A DNA stretch of 45,023 nucleotides, taken from assembly GCA_944359365.1 (NCBI GenBank), contig CALVST010000014.1:1-45023 (forward strand), read 5' to 3'. Position numbers and translations under genes: made by a program. Each line of letters opens with the position of its first letter. Position 1 is the stretch's first letter. The notes beneath the pieces are model-generated. The model did not search any database. It saw only the letters and a program-made list of their open reading frames with translations, and was not told the DNA's origin. Below, piece after piece: positions 25,652 to 33,209 of this stretch. This DNA comes from an uncultured Clostridia bacterium. GTDB lineage: Bacteria > Bacillota > Clostridia > Christensenellales > Borkfalkiaceae.

Positions 25652-25936
25652 ACAGTACCTCCTTTTGCAAAGGCGCGAATACGTTCGGCTCTCGTTCCTT
25701 CGGGCATCTTTTCCGATAGCTGAGGTGTGATGAAGAGCTTTTTGCGCATTCCGCGGCGGATTTCCCGAAAATTTTCCTTCTCCTTCTTCTTTTTTACCCT
25801 GCTGCGAACAGCTCCCGTAAGCGCTTTTTCCGGATGGGACCGATCGCCGCAATAAAAAATGAGAAAAACCCGCGTGCCTTCCGCGTTTGGCTGTACCGAG
25901 GGAAAATTTTAAGATTTTTTCCCTTTGGTCAATTTT

Positions 25937-25964
25937 ATTATACCATATTTTTTGTGCTTGTCAA
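25937..25964 (-). promoter_or_regulatory. Strong promoter of the candidate non-coding RNA
   Basis: On the minus strand TTGACA (25964-25959), a 16-base spacer and TATAAT (25942-25937). Both hexamers are perfect. Confidence 0.85.
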
Positions 25965-25973
25965 GGGGGTTTT

Positions 25974-25998
25974 GAAAAATTTTTTCAAAAAATTTTTC
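25974..25998. terminator. Perfect AT-only palindrome after the gerAC-like gene
   Basis: GAAAAATTTTTT and AAAAAATTTTTC are exact complements around a single C, just downstream of the gerAC-like stop codon and upstream of the RNA promoter. It may act as a weak terminator or as an A/T-rich upstream promoter element. Confidence 0.45.
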
Positions 25999-26021
25999 TT
26001 TTTATCAGTCTGTCACAATTT

Positions 26022-27377
26022 TCACTTCATGCTCGTAAATTTGATATCGTAGCGGACTTGCACTATTTCCGGAACGCCGTCTTTAAATTCGGCATAACGT
26101 TTATAGTGAAAACGGTGCAGCTTTTCCTTTAAGAAAAACAGGTCGCACCCCGCATTGGTCGCCTTTTGCCATAGGGAAGCCAATTCGCTTTGAAATTTTT
26201 CTTCCGCCGCGCGCAGTATGGTTTCGTTTACGAGCAGGGTTTTCGCCACATCGATAATTGGTTGAGATTTGTCCGTATCGGCAATGCGCGCGTTGGCGCG
26301 TATGGTAAAAGTAAATACCGGCATACCGTTTTCAAAGGTAAGTTTGCGCTTTTTTTTCGATATTTTCATTTTTAAATTGTAGCTCGTCTGTTCGCCGTTT
26401 TCCGAAACGTCTACGCTGCCGTAGGCGTAATCGGTATCCGTTGCGGCAAGGTTGTAGGCGAGCGTCTCTTCCGGCGTAAGCAGGGCTACCCGCTTCCCTT
26501 TATAAAACAGCATGGTTTCAGACGCGTGAAAGACGTCGGCGCTGCTGCCCGAACCGCTTTTACCGCTGCCGCCCTGCCCGCCGCTGCCTTGATTGCCGCC
26601 TTCTGCCGAAACGGGGGCGGCGATGGGAAGGGGACGCTTTTTGGCGCGCCACCACTTGTTGCGCTTGATGGAAGGGGCGAGCGAGAGGGCGTAAGGGGCG
26701 TTTTCCTTTCCGAAAGCGCCTGCGGGCGCAAAGGCTCCGTCCGCGTTCTGCCCGCCCTGGCTGTCCGCTTCCTGCTTTACGGTAATGCAGGGCAAAAAAC
26801 CGCTTTCGCTTTCAGAATAATATCCCACGGCAAAGTTCTTGAGTATGGTAACTGTAACGATACCCGTTGCCTGCGCCTCGGAAGAGAGCACTTTTGTGAT
26901 CGCCGAGGCGGAAATATCGCCTACGGGCGACTGCGCCTGAAAGGTTTCCCTTGCCTTTCCCTTGCAGGCGGCAACGAGGCAGGAATCTTCCACGGCATCA
27001 TTGCGCAAAAAGTAATCGAGCACGTTGAAAACGTCTTCGTTTGCGACCTCTTCGCCGAGGAGTATCAGCCGGCAATGCACGAGGGTGGGGTACCAGCCCG
27101 TTTCGTGGTTGAGTTCCGCCACCGCTTCGCCCACCGTCTGCACGCCTTTTACCGTAACGTTGCCCGCAGAGCTCGTGCCCGTGCTCGCGGGTACGGCTAT
27201 CTGCGCGGTCACGTCGTACCCTTCGCCTTCCTGCGCCGCATCGATGCCGAGCGCCACGACGATCGCCGTTTCCTGTATGTCTATCAGACCAAAGTCGTTG
27301 GAAAAGAACAGGAGCAGGAGCACTGCCGCGGCGACGATGAAAATACGCGTCCAAAGTTTATTTACCATCTTATTCAT
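26022..27377 (-). CDS. Ger(x)C-like spore germination protein lacking the lipobox cysteine
   Basis: The 451-residue product is the third subunit of a GerA-type germinant receptor. Family segments include ETAIVVALGIDAA after the N-terminal helix, ETGWYPTLVHCRLILLGEE and DVFNVLDYFLRNDAVEDSC. The C-terminal half has the expected strand/helix pattern. Canonical GerC proteins have a signal-peptide cysteine (LxGCWD...E); here the equivalent region reads FFSNDFGLIDIQE with no Cys, so it is probably anchored by its uncleaved helix. A Gly/Ser-rich insert lies near residue 290. The ATG at 27377 overlaps the gerAB stop by 4 bases and has GGAGG upstream. Confidence 0.8.
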   Translation of the reverse strand: MNKMVNKLWTRIFIVAAAVLLLLFFSNDFGLIDIQETAIVVALGIDAAQEGEGYDVTAQIAVPASTGTSSAGNVTVKGVQTVGEAVAELNHETGWYPTLVHCRLILLGEEVANEDVFNVLDYFLRNDAVEDSCLVAACKGKARETFQAQSPVGDISASAITKVLSSEAQATGIVTVTILKNFAVGYYSESESGFLPCITVKQEADSQGGQNADGAFAPAGAFGKENAPYALSLAPSIKRNKWWRAKKRPLPIAAPVSAEGGNQGSGGQGGSGKSGSGSSADVFHASETMLFYKGKRVALLTPEETLAYNLAATDTDYAYGSVDVSENGEQTSYNLKMKISKKKRKLTFENGMPVFTFTIRANARIADTDKSQPIIDVAKTLLVNETILRAAEEKFQSELASLWQKATNAGCDLFFLKEKLHRFHYKRYAEFKDGVPEIVQVRYDIKFTSMK

Positions 27378-28441
27378 CCTGCGCGCCTCCTCTTTTTCAA
27401 AAGCAGCGCCGCCGCGGGCAGGGCATAGGCGAATATCAGGAACATGAGCCACAGCTTTTGGGTAAACAGCGTCTGCACTTCGAGAAAGGAATAATTGAGA
27501 AATATCGTCAGCGCGAGAAGAAGCGCGTTTACGGCAAGCGCCGGAATGAACGGTTTACAGCCTATCGCCTTGCATATGCAGTGCACGCACATTTGGGCGG
27601 GCACGCACAGGCGGAAGATCATCACGAGCGCGAGCGCGAAGATGAACAGATAGTCCACCCTGCCCAGCGAGGTAAACGAAGTGGTGTATTTTGATATCTG
27701 CGCGACCGCGTTGTATTGGCGGATGGCGATATCCGAAAAAACGCCGTAAAAAACGGCAAGAAAAAGGAGCACCGCGGCGCTTCCGATCGCGTATGAGGAT
27801 ATAACTTTCAACGCTGCCCGCTTCTCGTATTCGAAGTTTCCGAGGAAAAACAGCAGGAACGCCGCTTCCGTATACCAATTTGCGGAAAACAGGCTGCCCT
27901 TCAGCACGTCTTTTATCGGCACCCCCGCGATGGGCAGGAGCGCGGAAAAATCCGTTTGCGGCAATGCGAGCAGAATAAGCGCGACAAAAGCGATCGCAAA
28001 AACCGGAAGGGCGATGTCCGCCATCCTTCCGATGCTCTTAAAGCCCTTTACGCAGGCGAACAGGCATACGAAAAAGAAGGGCGCGAACGATATGACGGAG
28101 GGCACGTTTTCGTACATGACCAAAAGCACGAAGTTTTTCTGCTCCATCATGGGCAGCAGCGCCGCCGCAAGAAAGAAGAGGGCGAACAGCGCATAAACGA
28201 TCTTTGCCGAGATCTTGCCGAAGGTGTTTTCTATCAGTCCGAACAGGGAAAGTTTCGTCTTTTTTGCAAGCAGCATGACGAGCGCTACCGCCGCGCCTTC
28301 CAGCAGCAGGTTGATAAATGCGGAAAAGAGCAGGTCGTTCGACGAATTGTAAGAGAGCGTCGCGGGGTATACCAAAAACCGCACGACGGGCATCATCGCA
28401 ATAAAATAAAAGCAGATCTGCCGCACTTTCATGTTATCCAT
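27374..28441 (-). CDS. GerAB-like spore germination permease
   Basis: The 355-residue protein is a polytopic membrane protein of about ten helices in the amino-acid/polyamine permease superfamily that includes GerAB, which binds the germinant. Typical features are the start KVRQICFYFIAMMPVVRFL, the internal AWYTEAAFLL-like block (SANWYTEAAFLLFFLGNFE) and the KYTTSFTSLGRVDYLFIF segment. AAAGGAG precedes the ATG, which overlaps the end of gerAA by 8 bases. It is translationally linked to both neighbours. Confidence 0.88.
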   Translation of the reverse strand: MDNMKVRQICFYFIAMMPVVRFLVYPATLSYNSSNDLLFSAFINLLLEGAAVALVMLLAKKTKLSLFGLIENTFGKISAKIVYALFALFFLAAALLPMMEQKNFVLLVMYENVPSVISFAPFFFVCLFACVKGFKSIGRMADIALPVFAIAFVALILLALPQTDFSALLPIAGVPIKDVLKGSLFSANWYTEAAFLLFFLGNFEYEKRAALKVISSYAIGSAAVLLFLAVFYGVFSDIAIRQYNAVAQISKYTTSFTSLGRVDYLFIFALALVMIFRLCVPAQMCVHCICKAIGCKPFIPALAVNALLLALTIFLNYSFLEVQTLFTQKLWLMFLIFAYALPAAALLLKKRRRAG

Positions 28442-29894
28442 TCTTCGGCTCCTTTTTGCCGCTTTGCAGCCTCGTTTCGTTTTTTGTTTTGAAGGTTTTC
28501 GGGCGTTTGTCGAGGGAATACATGGAAGTTTTCATGAGCGAATCCTTCAGGTCGCGCCGCACGAGCGGCGAAAAGGGCGCGAGCATGGGCACGCCGTACG
28601 CGTCGGAAGTGACGAGGTAATACAGCACGAGCGCCGTCATCAGAATGACGCCGTATGTGCCGATGCTGCCCGCCACCACGACGAACGCGATGCGCAGGAT
28701 CGAGGTCGTGCCCACAAGGTCGGGCACGGTATAGGCGGATATGCCGCTCAAAGCCGTAATGATGATGGCGGAAGAGGACACGATGCCCGCTTTCACCGCC
28801 GTGTCACCGAGTACGAGCGCGCCGATGACGGAAAGCGCCAACGCGACGTATTTGGGCATCCGCACGCTCGCCTCTATCAGAATTTCCAATACGAGCAGCA
28901 GAAAAAACAGTTCCAGGCTGGGCGAAAGGGGGATGCCCTGCGTGCTTCCCGATATGGTCAGCAGAAAGGAAAGGGGCAGTATCTGCAATTTGAAAAGCTG
29001 CGCCGCCACATAAAACGCGGGCAGGAATATGGAAACGAACACCCCCAAAAAGCGCAGCAGGCGGGAAATGCTCGCGCGGTAGGGGGATACGAAGTAGTCC
29101 TGCGCGCCCTGAAAATCTTCCACGAGCAGATAGGGAAGGGTAAGCGCGATGGGCGAGCCGTCCACAAGCACCGCCACCCGCCCTTCCAGCATTTTCGCCG
29201 CGAGCACGTCCGGCTTTTCCGTCGTTCCCGTGGGCTTGAACAGGGAATCGGGGCGTTCGGCAAGGAATTTGCCGACGTAGGAAGAATCGGGTATGCCGTC
29301 TATATCGATGCTCTCTATCTTTTTTACGATCTCGGAAACGATGTTTTCGTCGGCAATGCCTTCGAGGTATCCGACGGCGATCATCGTCTTGCTCTGTTTG
29401 CCCGCTGTGAGCGTTTTAAATTGCAGTTTGGGCGTGCGCAGCCTGTTGCGCACGAGCGACATGTTCGTCTTTAAGTCCTCGATGAACCCCTCGCGCGGGC
29501 CCTTCACCGCCACGGCGCCGGGCGGCTCCATGATGGCGCGCATGCTCAGCTTTTTCATGCCCGCCACGAGCGCTTCGTTCACGCCGTCGATAAACAGCAC
29601 GGTATTGCCCGAAAGCACTTCGTCGGCGAGCTTTGTCAGGTCGCTCTCCGTCTTGATCTCGGGCGCCTGCAGCAGTTTGGCGGCATCCTCTGCCGAGGCG
29701 GGCGCCTCTTTTGCGGAAAGCGGGCGTGCGATCTGTTCGCCGAGCAGCGCTTTATCCGTCATGCCGTCCGCATATACCGCCGCGCACGCCGCGCCGTCCG
29801 CCGTTTCAAACGCAAATACGAGTATGTCTTCCGACGTAAGGATGCTTTTGATGAGTTTTACGTTGTCTTTACACTTTTTTCCGAGTTTTTTCAT
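28434..29894 (-). CDS. GerAA-like spore germination protein
   Basis: This is the A subunit of a GerA-type receptor in the spore inner membrane. From the ATG at 29894 it is 486 residues: an N-terminal soluble domain, the conserved GIPDSSYVGKFL and GRVAVLVDGSPIALTLPYLL segments, then about five membrane helices with FVSPYRASISRLLRFLGVF and ISAYTVPDLVGTTSILR, and a basic C-terminal tail. An ATG at 29939 is in frame but lies within the upstream gene's terminator stem. The start at 29894 matches the family better, though neither has a clear ribosome-binding site. TATACT at 29909-29904 could be part of a promoter. Confidence 0.85.
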   Translation of the reverse strand: MKKLGKKCKDNVKLIKSILTSEDILVFAFETADGAACAAVYADGMTDKALLGEQIARPLSAKEAPASAEDAAKLLQAPEIKTESDLTKLADEVLSGNTVLFIDGVNEALVAGMKKLSMRAIMEPPGAVAVKGPREGFIEDLKTNMSLVRNRLRTPKLQFKTLTAGKQSKTMIAVGYLEGIADENIVSEIVKKIESIDIDGIPDSSYVGKFLAERPDSLFKPTGTTEKPDVLAAKMLEGRVAVLVDGSPIALTLPYLLVEDFQGAQDYFVSPYRASISRLLRFLGVFVSIFLPAFYVAAQLFKLQILPLSFLLTISGSTQGIPLSPSLELFFLLLVLEILIEASVRMPKYVALALSVIGALVLGDTAVKAGIVSSSAIIITALSGISAYTVPDLVGTTSILRIAFVVVAGSIGTYGVILMTALVLYYLVTSDAYGVPMLAPFSPLVRRDLKDSLMKTSMYSLDKRPKTFKTKNETRLQSGKKEPKNG

Positions 29895-29920
29895 TTCGCA
29901 AAGAGTATACGCAAAGGACA

Positions 29921-29953
29921 TAAAAATATCCGCGGGCATGCCGCCCGCGGATA
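29921..29953 (-). terminator. Terminator between the 166-residue membrane protein gene and gerAA
   Basis: TATCCGCGGGC and GCCCGCGGATA form an 11-bp stem followed by TTTTTA on the minus strand. It separates the gerA-like operon from the genes behind spoIIE. Confidence 0.8.
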
Positions 29954-29964
29954 CCGTGAGGAAA

Positions 29965-30465
29965 TTAAATGTCTTTCAGCGCCGCAATGAGCAGCTCCGC
30001 CGCCTCTTGCGCCCCTTCGCACAGGGCAAGGATGCGCGTTTTTGCACCCTCTTCGTCCGTTTCGGCAAGCGAGGCGATCTGAGCCGCCTCTTCGTCCGAA
30101 AGTTCCTTATAGGGCGCGAGCATCTCTTTTACGCACGCCGTACGAAGCGTCTGCCTGTCGGGCAGGTTGCCCTTTGTAAAGAGCTGCGCCGCTACGACCT
30201 TCGCCGCCGTTGCGAACGAGCCGCACGAAAAACCGTGCTTTATAAAAGCGCCCGCGTTTTCCGCAACGCCGCCCACGAACAGCGCGCCGTATGCAAAGTA
30301 CAGCACCGCGCCGAGCGCAAAGGGCAGGAATACGAGCAGCTTGTCGCTCACTTTGCCGCCGCACAGCTTTCCGATGAAAAAGCACGCGGCGGCGACCAAT
30401 CCGCCGATGACGACGATGTCCGCGTTATACTGCCTTAAAAAAGCAAATAGCTGTAAAAAATCCAT
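29965..30465 (-). CDS. Small membrane protein of unknown function
   Basis: The 166-residue protein has two predicted membrane segments: DIVVIGGLVAAACFFIGKL (about 16-34) and LLVFLPFALGAVLYFAYGAL (about 43-62). A soluble, mostly helical C-terminal part with conserved-looking acidic residues (ELSDEEAAQIASLAETDEE) follows. AAAGGCGG precedes the ATG. It follows a 26-codon ORF by 11 bases and lies in a sporulation neighbourhood, so a sporulation role is plausible but not shown. I do not recognise the family. Confidence 0.65.
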   Translation of the reverse strand: MDFLQLFAFLRQYNADIVVIGGLVAAACFFIGKLCGGKVSDKLLVFLPFALGAVLYFAYGALFVGGVAENAGAFIKHGFSCGSFATAAKVVAAQLFTKGNLPDRQTLRTACVKEMLAPYKELSDEEAAQIASLAETDEEGAKTRILALCEGAQEAAELLIAALKDI

Positions 30466-30476
30466 TCTACCGCCTT

Positions 30477-30557
30477 TCAGGTGGCGAACAGACTTTTTAC
30501 CGCCTCTGAGACTCCTTCCGCCGCGTCGTGGAGGCGCAGATGAAATGTAAACGGCAT
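30477..30557 (-). CDS. 26-residue amphipathic peptide, possible sporulation peptide
   Basis: GGGAGGTGA, a textbook Shine-Dalgarno, lies 7 bases before an ATG that opens a 26-codon frame (MPFTFHLRLHDAAEGVSEAV then KSLFAT) ending in TGA. The sequence forms an amphipathic helix (Leu, Ala, Val on one face; Asp, Glu, Lys on the other). It lies between spoIIE and the gerA-like operon, 11 bases ahead of a membrane-protein gene. SpoVM, the 26-residue amphipathic spore-coat peptide, has the same length and a similar M-x-F start, but the conserved proline and overall sequence are not matched, so I do not assign that name. Confidence 0.5.
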   Translation of the reverse strand: MPFTFHLRLHDAAEGVSEAVKSLFAT

Positions 30558-30586
30558 TGCCCGTTCACCTCCCGCAAAATAAATTT

Positions 30587-30620
30587 CCCCGCCGCACGGT
30601 CATTATACCGCGCGGCGGGG
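30587..30620 (-). terminator. Hairpin between spoIIE and the 26-residue ORF
   Basis: CCCCGCCGC and GCGGCGGGG pair, followed on the minus strand by AAATTTATTTT. A minus-strand TATAAT (30607-30602) sits in the loop, so the same stretch may end spoIIE transcription and start the next unit. Confidence 0.5.
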
Positions 30621-30659
30621 CGCAAAATCCAGCGTGCCTGCCATATATTTTCGGAAGGT

Positions 30660-32963
30660 TTATTCCGCGCTTTCGTTTTCGGAAGAGAGGAACAGCCGCG
30701 CGGCGACGGCGGTCATGTCGTCCTTGGCGCCGCCCGAACGGGCGAGCGCTTCGGTTATGAGCGAATCGCACAGCGCCTGCGGATTGCGCGGGGAAAGGGA
30801 GGCGAGGAAATCGGCGATGTCCGCACTCGAACCGAATGCGTCCGTCACGCCGTCGCTTATAAAGAGCAGGGCGTCGCCGTCGGAAAGTTTTTTGCGCATC
30901 GTCGTCGGCTTTACGCCGTCGAGTATGCCGAGGGGAAGGGAGTCGCTTTCCAGAACTTCTATCTTGTTTTCCGAAAGCACGAACCCGAGGGGCGAGCCTA
31001 CTTTGACGATGTCGGCATATCCTTCGGAAAGGTCTACCGCCGCGATGTCTATGCAGGCGAAACTCTCTTCTTTGTTGAAAGAAAGCAGGCGGTTCACCGT
31101 TTCCAAGATCAGCGCGGGCGGCATTTTCGCGCGGTAAAAACTTTCCACGAGAGAAACGGTGCAGTCGGATATTTTGCGGGCGTATTCGCCGCTGCCCATG
31201 CCGTCGGAAAGGGCGAGCAGGAATGTCTTTTCGTCTATTTTCAGTACCGAATATGTATCTCCGCTCGCGCTTTCTCCCTCTTTTTTTGCGAGCGCCGAGC
31301 CGAACGCCGCGTCGAATGCGGGCTTTTTGCGGAATTCGTAATAATACTTGTCTGCGGCGAGCGCGCGTTTTTTTGCGAGCACTGCGGGCGCGAACACGCT
31401 TTCCGCCGCGCGCAGGATGCGTTTTGTTTCGTAATTGCCGGCAGCCGTTAACGATACGCATTCGTCCGTTACCATCGCTTCTTGGCAGACCACGCCCGAA
31501 CGGGCGAGCAGGGCTTTGAGCCTGCGCTCCTTTTCCGCGTCGGGCGCAAAGGGGCGCGCCTCGTTTACGGCGAGCTCTTTGAGCATCTCGCTCACGCACC
31601 TTGCCTGGTCGGCAAGCAGCCGCCTGCCGAGCGCGGCGTTTTCCAGCTCCACCGTGTGCCGCCTGTATTCTGCGAGCAGTTTGTTCAGGCAGAACAGCAG
31701 GCCCGAGGCGTTCACGCATTCGGCGGCGAGCTTTGCGGGCAGATCCAAAAGCGTCGCCTTTCCCTTGCCCGCGCCTATGTTCACCAGCTTTTCTATCGCC
31801 TCGCCCATGCCCGTTTCTTCGCACCGCTGCCTGTTTTCGCACTCGGCGCAGACCGAGCCGAACAGCGATTCTTCCATCGCTTTGAGCGCGCCGTCTTCCG
31901 TTTCCGACGCGCTGTCGAGCGCGGTGAACGCGTTCTCTATCTCCCGGAAAACCGCCGCTATGTCGAACAGTCGTTCGCCCGCAAGCGAGCGCTCGGCGTT
32001 GATCGTAAGGCGGGTGAGCTGTTTTTCGCCGTACATTTTGAGCTTTTGCGACCATTTGCCGAGCAGCTTTTCGGGCAGGAGCGCGAATACGAAACATGGC
32101 ACGAGCGAAGTGAGCAGGGCAAGATAAAACCCGCTTGCGGGAACGCTCCCCAGATAATGCAGCACATAGCGCAAAATGACGTCCGTCAGAAACACTGCGA
32201 GGGCTGCGGGCAATTTCCCCGCGCGAAGAAAGGCAAGCCCCGCGCCCGCATAGGCGGCAAATACCGCTACGGGCGCGAGCACCGCTTCGCCTGCGGCGGC
32301 GCTGCCTGCGATCGCTTCCGGCAGAGAGAGCACGAGCGCGCAATAAAAGACGTTGGCGTTTTTCAGCGTCGCCAAGGCGATGAGAAGAATGAATATCGCC
32401 GCGCCCTCGTACGCGTATGTGCCCGCAAGTTTATAAAAGCCGATGCCCGCCGCGGCGACGGCTGTGCCCGAAAACACGAGTTCTTCCGCGGTCAGGCGGC
32501 ATCTGCCCGCGCGGAAAAGCGCACAGCGGAGCGCGCCCGTCATCACAAAGCACAAAACGTATATCACCGCGCCCACGATGAGCGATCTTATGTAATCCGC
32601 ATACACGAACTGCCCGAACACCCAAATAAAGATGCCCGCGGCGGGCAGCAGCCACAGCGCGATCTCCGCCCGCATCGGCCTTTTCGCGCGCGCGTAAAAA
32701 AAGAAGACGGCGCCGAGCAAAAGGCATTCTGCGGCATACACGGCGAAGGGGGCAAAGCCCTCGGCGAGAGATATGCCGCCCGAAAGCAGGAACAGCCCCG
32801 CCGAGGCGAACACGTTCAGCCCGCAGGCGAGCATCGCCGCGTATAGCGCGAGCGAGAACGGTTCGAACGAGTCCATCGTAAAGTTTAAAAAGAGCATCGC
32901 CAAAAAGAGCGCCGCATAGAACAGTACGGACGAATAGCCGTACCTGAGCCGGAATTTCTGCAT
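30660..32963 (-). CDS. spoIIE: Stage II sporulation protein E (PP2C phosphatase)
   Basis: SpoIIE dephosphorylates SpoIIAA to release sigma-F in the forespore and takes part in polar septation. The 767-residue protein has about ten N-terminal membrane helices (to about residue 300), a central regulatory region and a C-terminal PP2C domain from about residue 560. The metal-binding aspartates are visible in SGDTYS (Asp569), LSDGMGSG (Asp587), FISDGVTDAF (Asp704) and GGAKDDMTAV (Asp748/749). Length and order match the Bacillus protein (about 830). It shows that this organism sporulates. Confidence 0.95.
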   Translation of the reverse strand: MQKFRLRYGYSSVLFYAALFLAMLFLNFTMDSFEPFSLALYAAMLACGLNVFASAGLFLLSGGISLAEGFAPFAVYAAECLLLGAVFFFYARAKRPMRAEIALWLLPAAGIFIWVFGQFVYADYIRSLIVGAVIYVLCFVMTGALRCALFRAGRCRLTAEELVFSGTAVAAAGIGFYKLAGTYAYEGAAIFILLIALATLKNANVFYCALVLSLPEAIAGSAAAGEAVLAPVAVFAAYAGAGLAFLRAGKLPAALAVFLTDVILRYVLHYLGSVPASGFYLALLTSLVPCFVFALLPEKLLGKWSQKLKMYGEKQLTRLTINAERSLAGERLFDIAAVFREIENAFTALDSASETEDGALKAMEESLFGSVCAECENRQRCEETGMGEAIEKLVNIGAGKGKATLLDLPAKLAAECVNASGLLFCLNKLLAEYRRHTVELENAALGRRLLADQARCVSEMLKELAVNEARPFAPDAEKERRLKALLARSGVVCQEAMVTDECVSLTAAGNYETKRILRAAESVFAPAVLAKKRALAADKYYYEFRKKPAFDAAFGSALAKKEGESASGDTYSVLKIDEKTFLLALSDGMGSGEYARKISDCTVSLVESFYRAKMPPALILETVNRLLSFNKEESFACIDIAAVDLSEGYADIVKVGSPLGFVLSENKIEVLESDSLPLGILDGVKPTTMRKKLSDGDALLFISDGVTDAFGSSADIADFLASLSPRNPQALCDSLITEALARSGGAKDDMTAVAARLFLSSENESAE

Positions 32964-33008
32964 AGTGTACCCCGCGGATAAATTCGCCCCGATCGGGCGG
33001 TCATGCCC

Positions 33009-33053
33009 ATTATATAACCGCGCGCCGCGCGGAATCTGACCGATTTTGACGAT
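33009..33053 (-). promoter_or_regulatory. Possible spoIIE promoter with Spo0A-box-like site
   Basis: A minus-strand TATAAT lies at 33014-33009. TGACGAT (33047-33053 on the plus strand), one mismatch from the 0A box TGNCGAA, lies at about -45 to -50. In Bacillus spoIIE is a Spo0A-activated sigma-A promoter with a poor -35, which fits the absence of a good -35 here. Confidence 0.35.
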
Positions 33054-33117
33054 TGTGAGAGAATAAACGGGGAACCGTTTTTGTATGAATAAAACTCGTT
33101 TCTGTTTCGGGGAAAGA

Positions 33118-33146
33118 TTGACATTATTTCCGCGATATTGTATAAT
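33118..33146 (+). promoter_or_regulatory. Consensus promoter of cysS
   Basis: TTGACA (33118-33123), 17 bases, TATAAT (33141-33146). Confidence 0.9.
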
Positions 33147-33209
33147 TTATCGGAACAGACGAGGGGCGGAAAAATGCGCCCGCCGCACGCGCGGCACGAG
33201 GAGAACGAT

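Larger units (their letters stand above)
25418..25931 (-). ncRNA. Candidate large non-coding RNA (about 0.5 kb)
   Basis: A strong minus-strand promoter at 25937-25964 and a strong terminator at 25423-25449 bound about 510 bases with no credible large ORF on either strand. The predicted transcript starts with a GGGAAAA/TTTTCCC hairpin (near 25903-25926). It contains GCTG-TTCG-CAGC (UUCG tetraloop), AAG-GAAA-CTT (GNRA loop), GTAC...GTAC and a GCGGAC/GTCCGC pairing, all pointing to a folded RNA. It is convergent with the GNAT gene and downstream of the gerA-like operon on the same strand. I could not match it to RNase P, tmRNA, SRP or 6S signatures by eye. Other large Clostridial RNA classes remain possible. 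Confidence 0.55.

Noticed and set aside
25619-25852. 77-codon ORF within the candidate non-coding RNA
   Set aside because: The composition is unlike a folded protein and its own start lacks a ribosome-binding site. Only the last ten codons have a good one, so they are listed separately.
29965-30465. Phage holin
   Set aside because: Two membrane helices and small size are compatible, but there are no lysis or phage genes nearby and the locus sits among sporulation genes.
30477-30557. Naming the 26-residue peptide SpoVM
   Set aside because: Length and amphipathicity agree, but the conserved proline and most residues of SpoVM are not present.
30565-32343. 592-codon open frame on the minus strand within spoIIE
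   Set aside because: It is an alternative frame of spoIIE, rich in Arg/Gly/Ala as expected for a shadow of GC-rich coding DNA, with no ribosome-binding site or domain.
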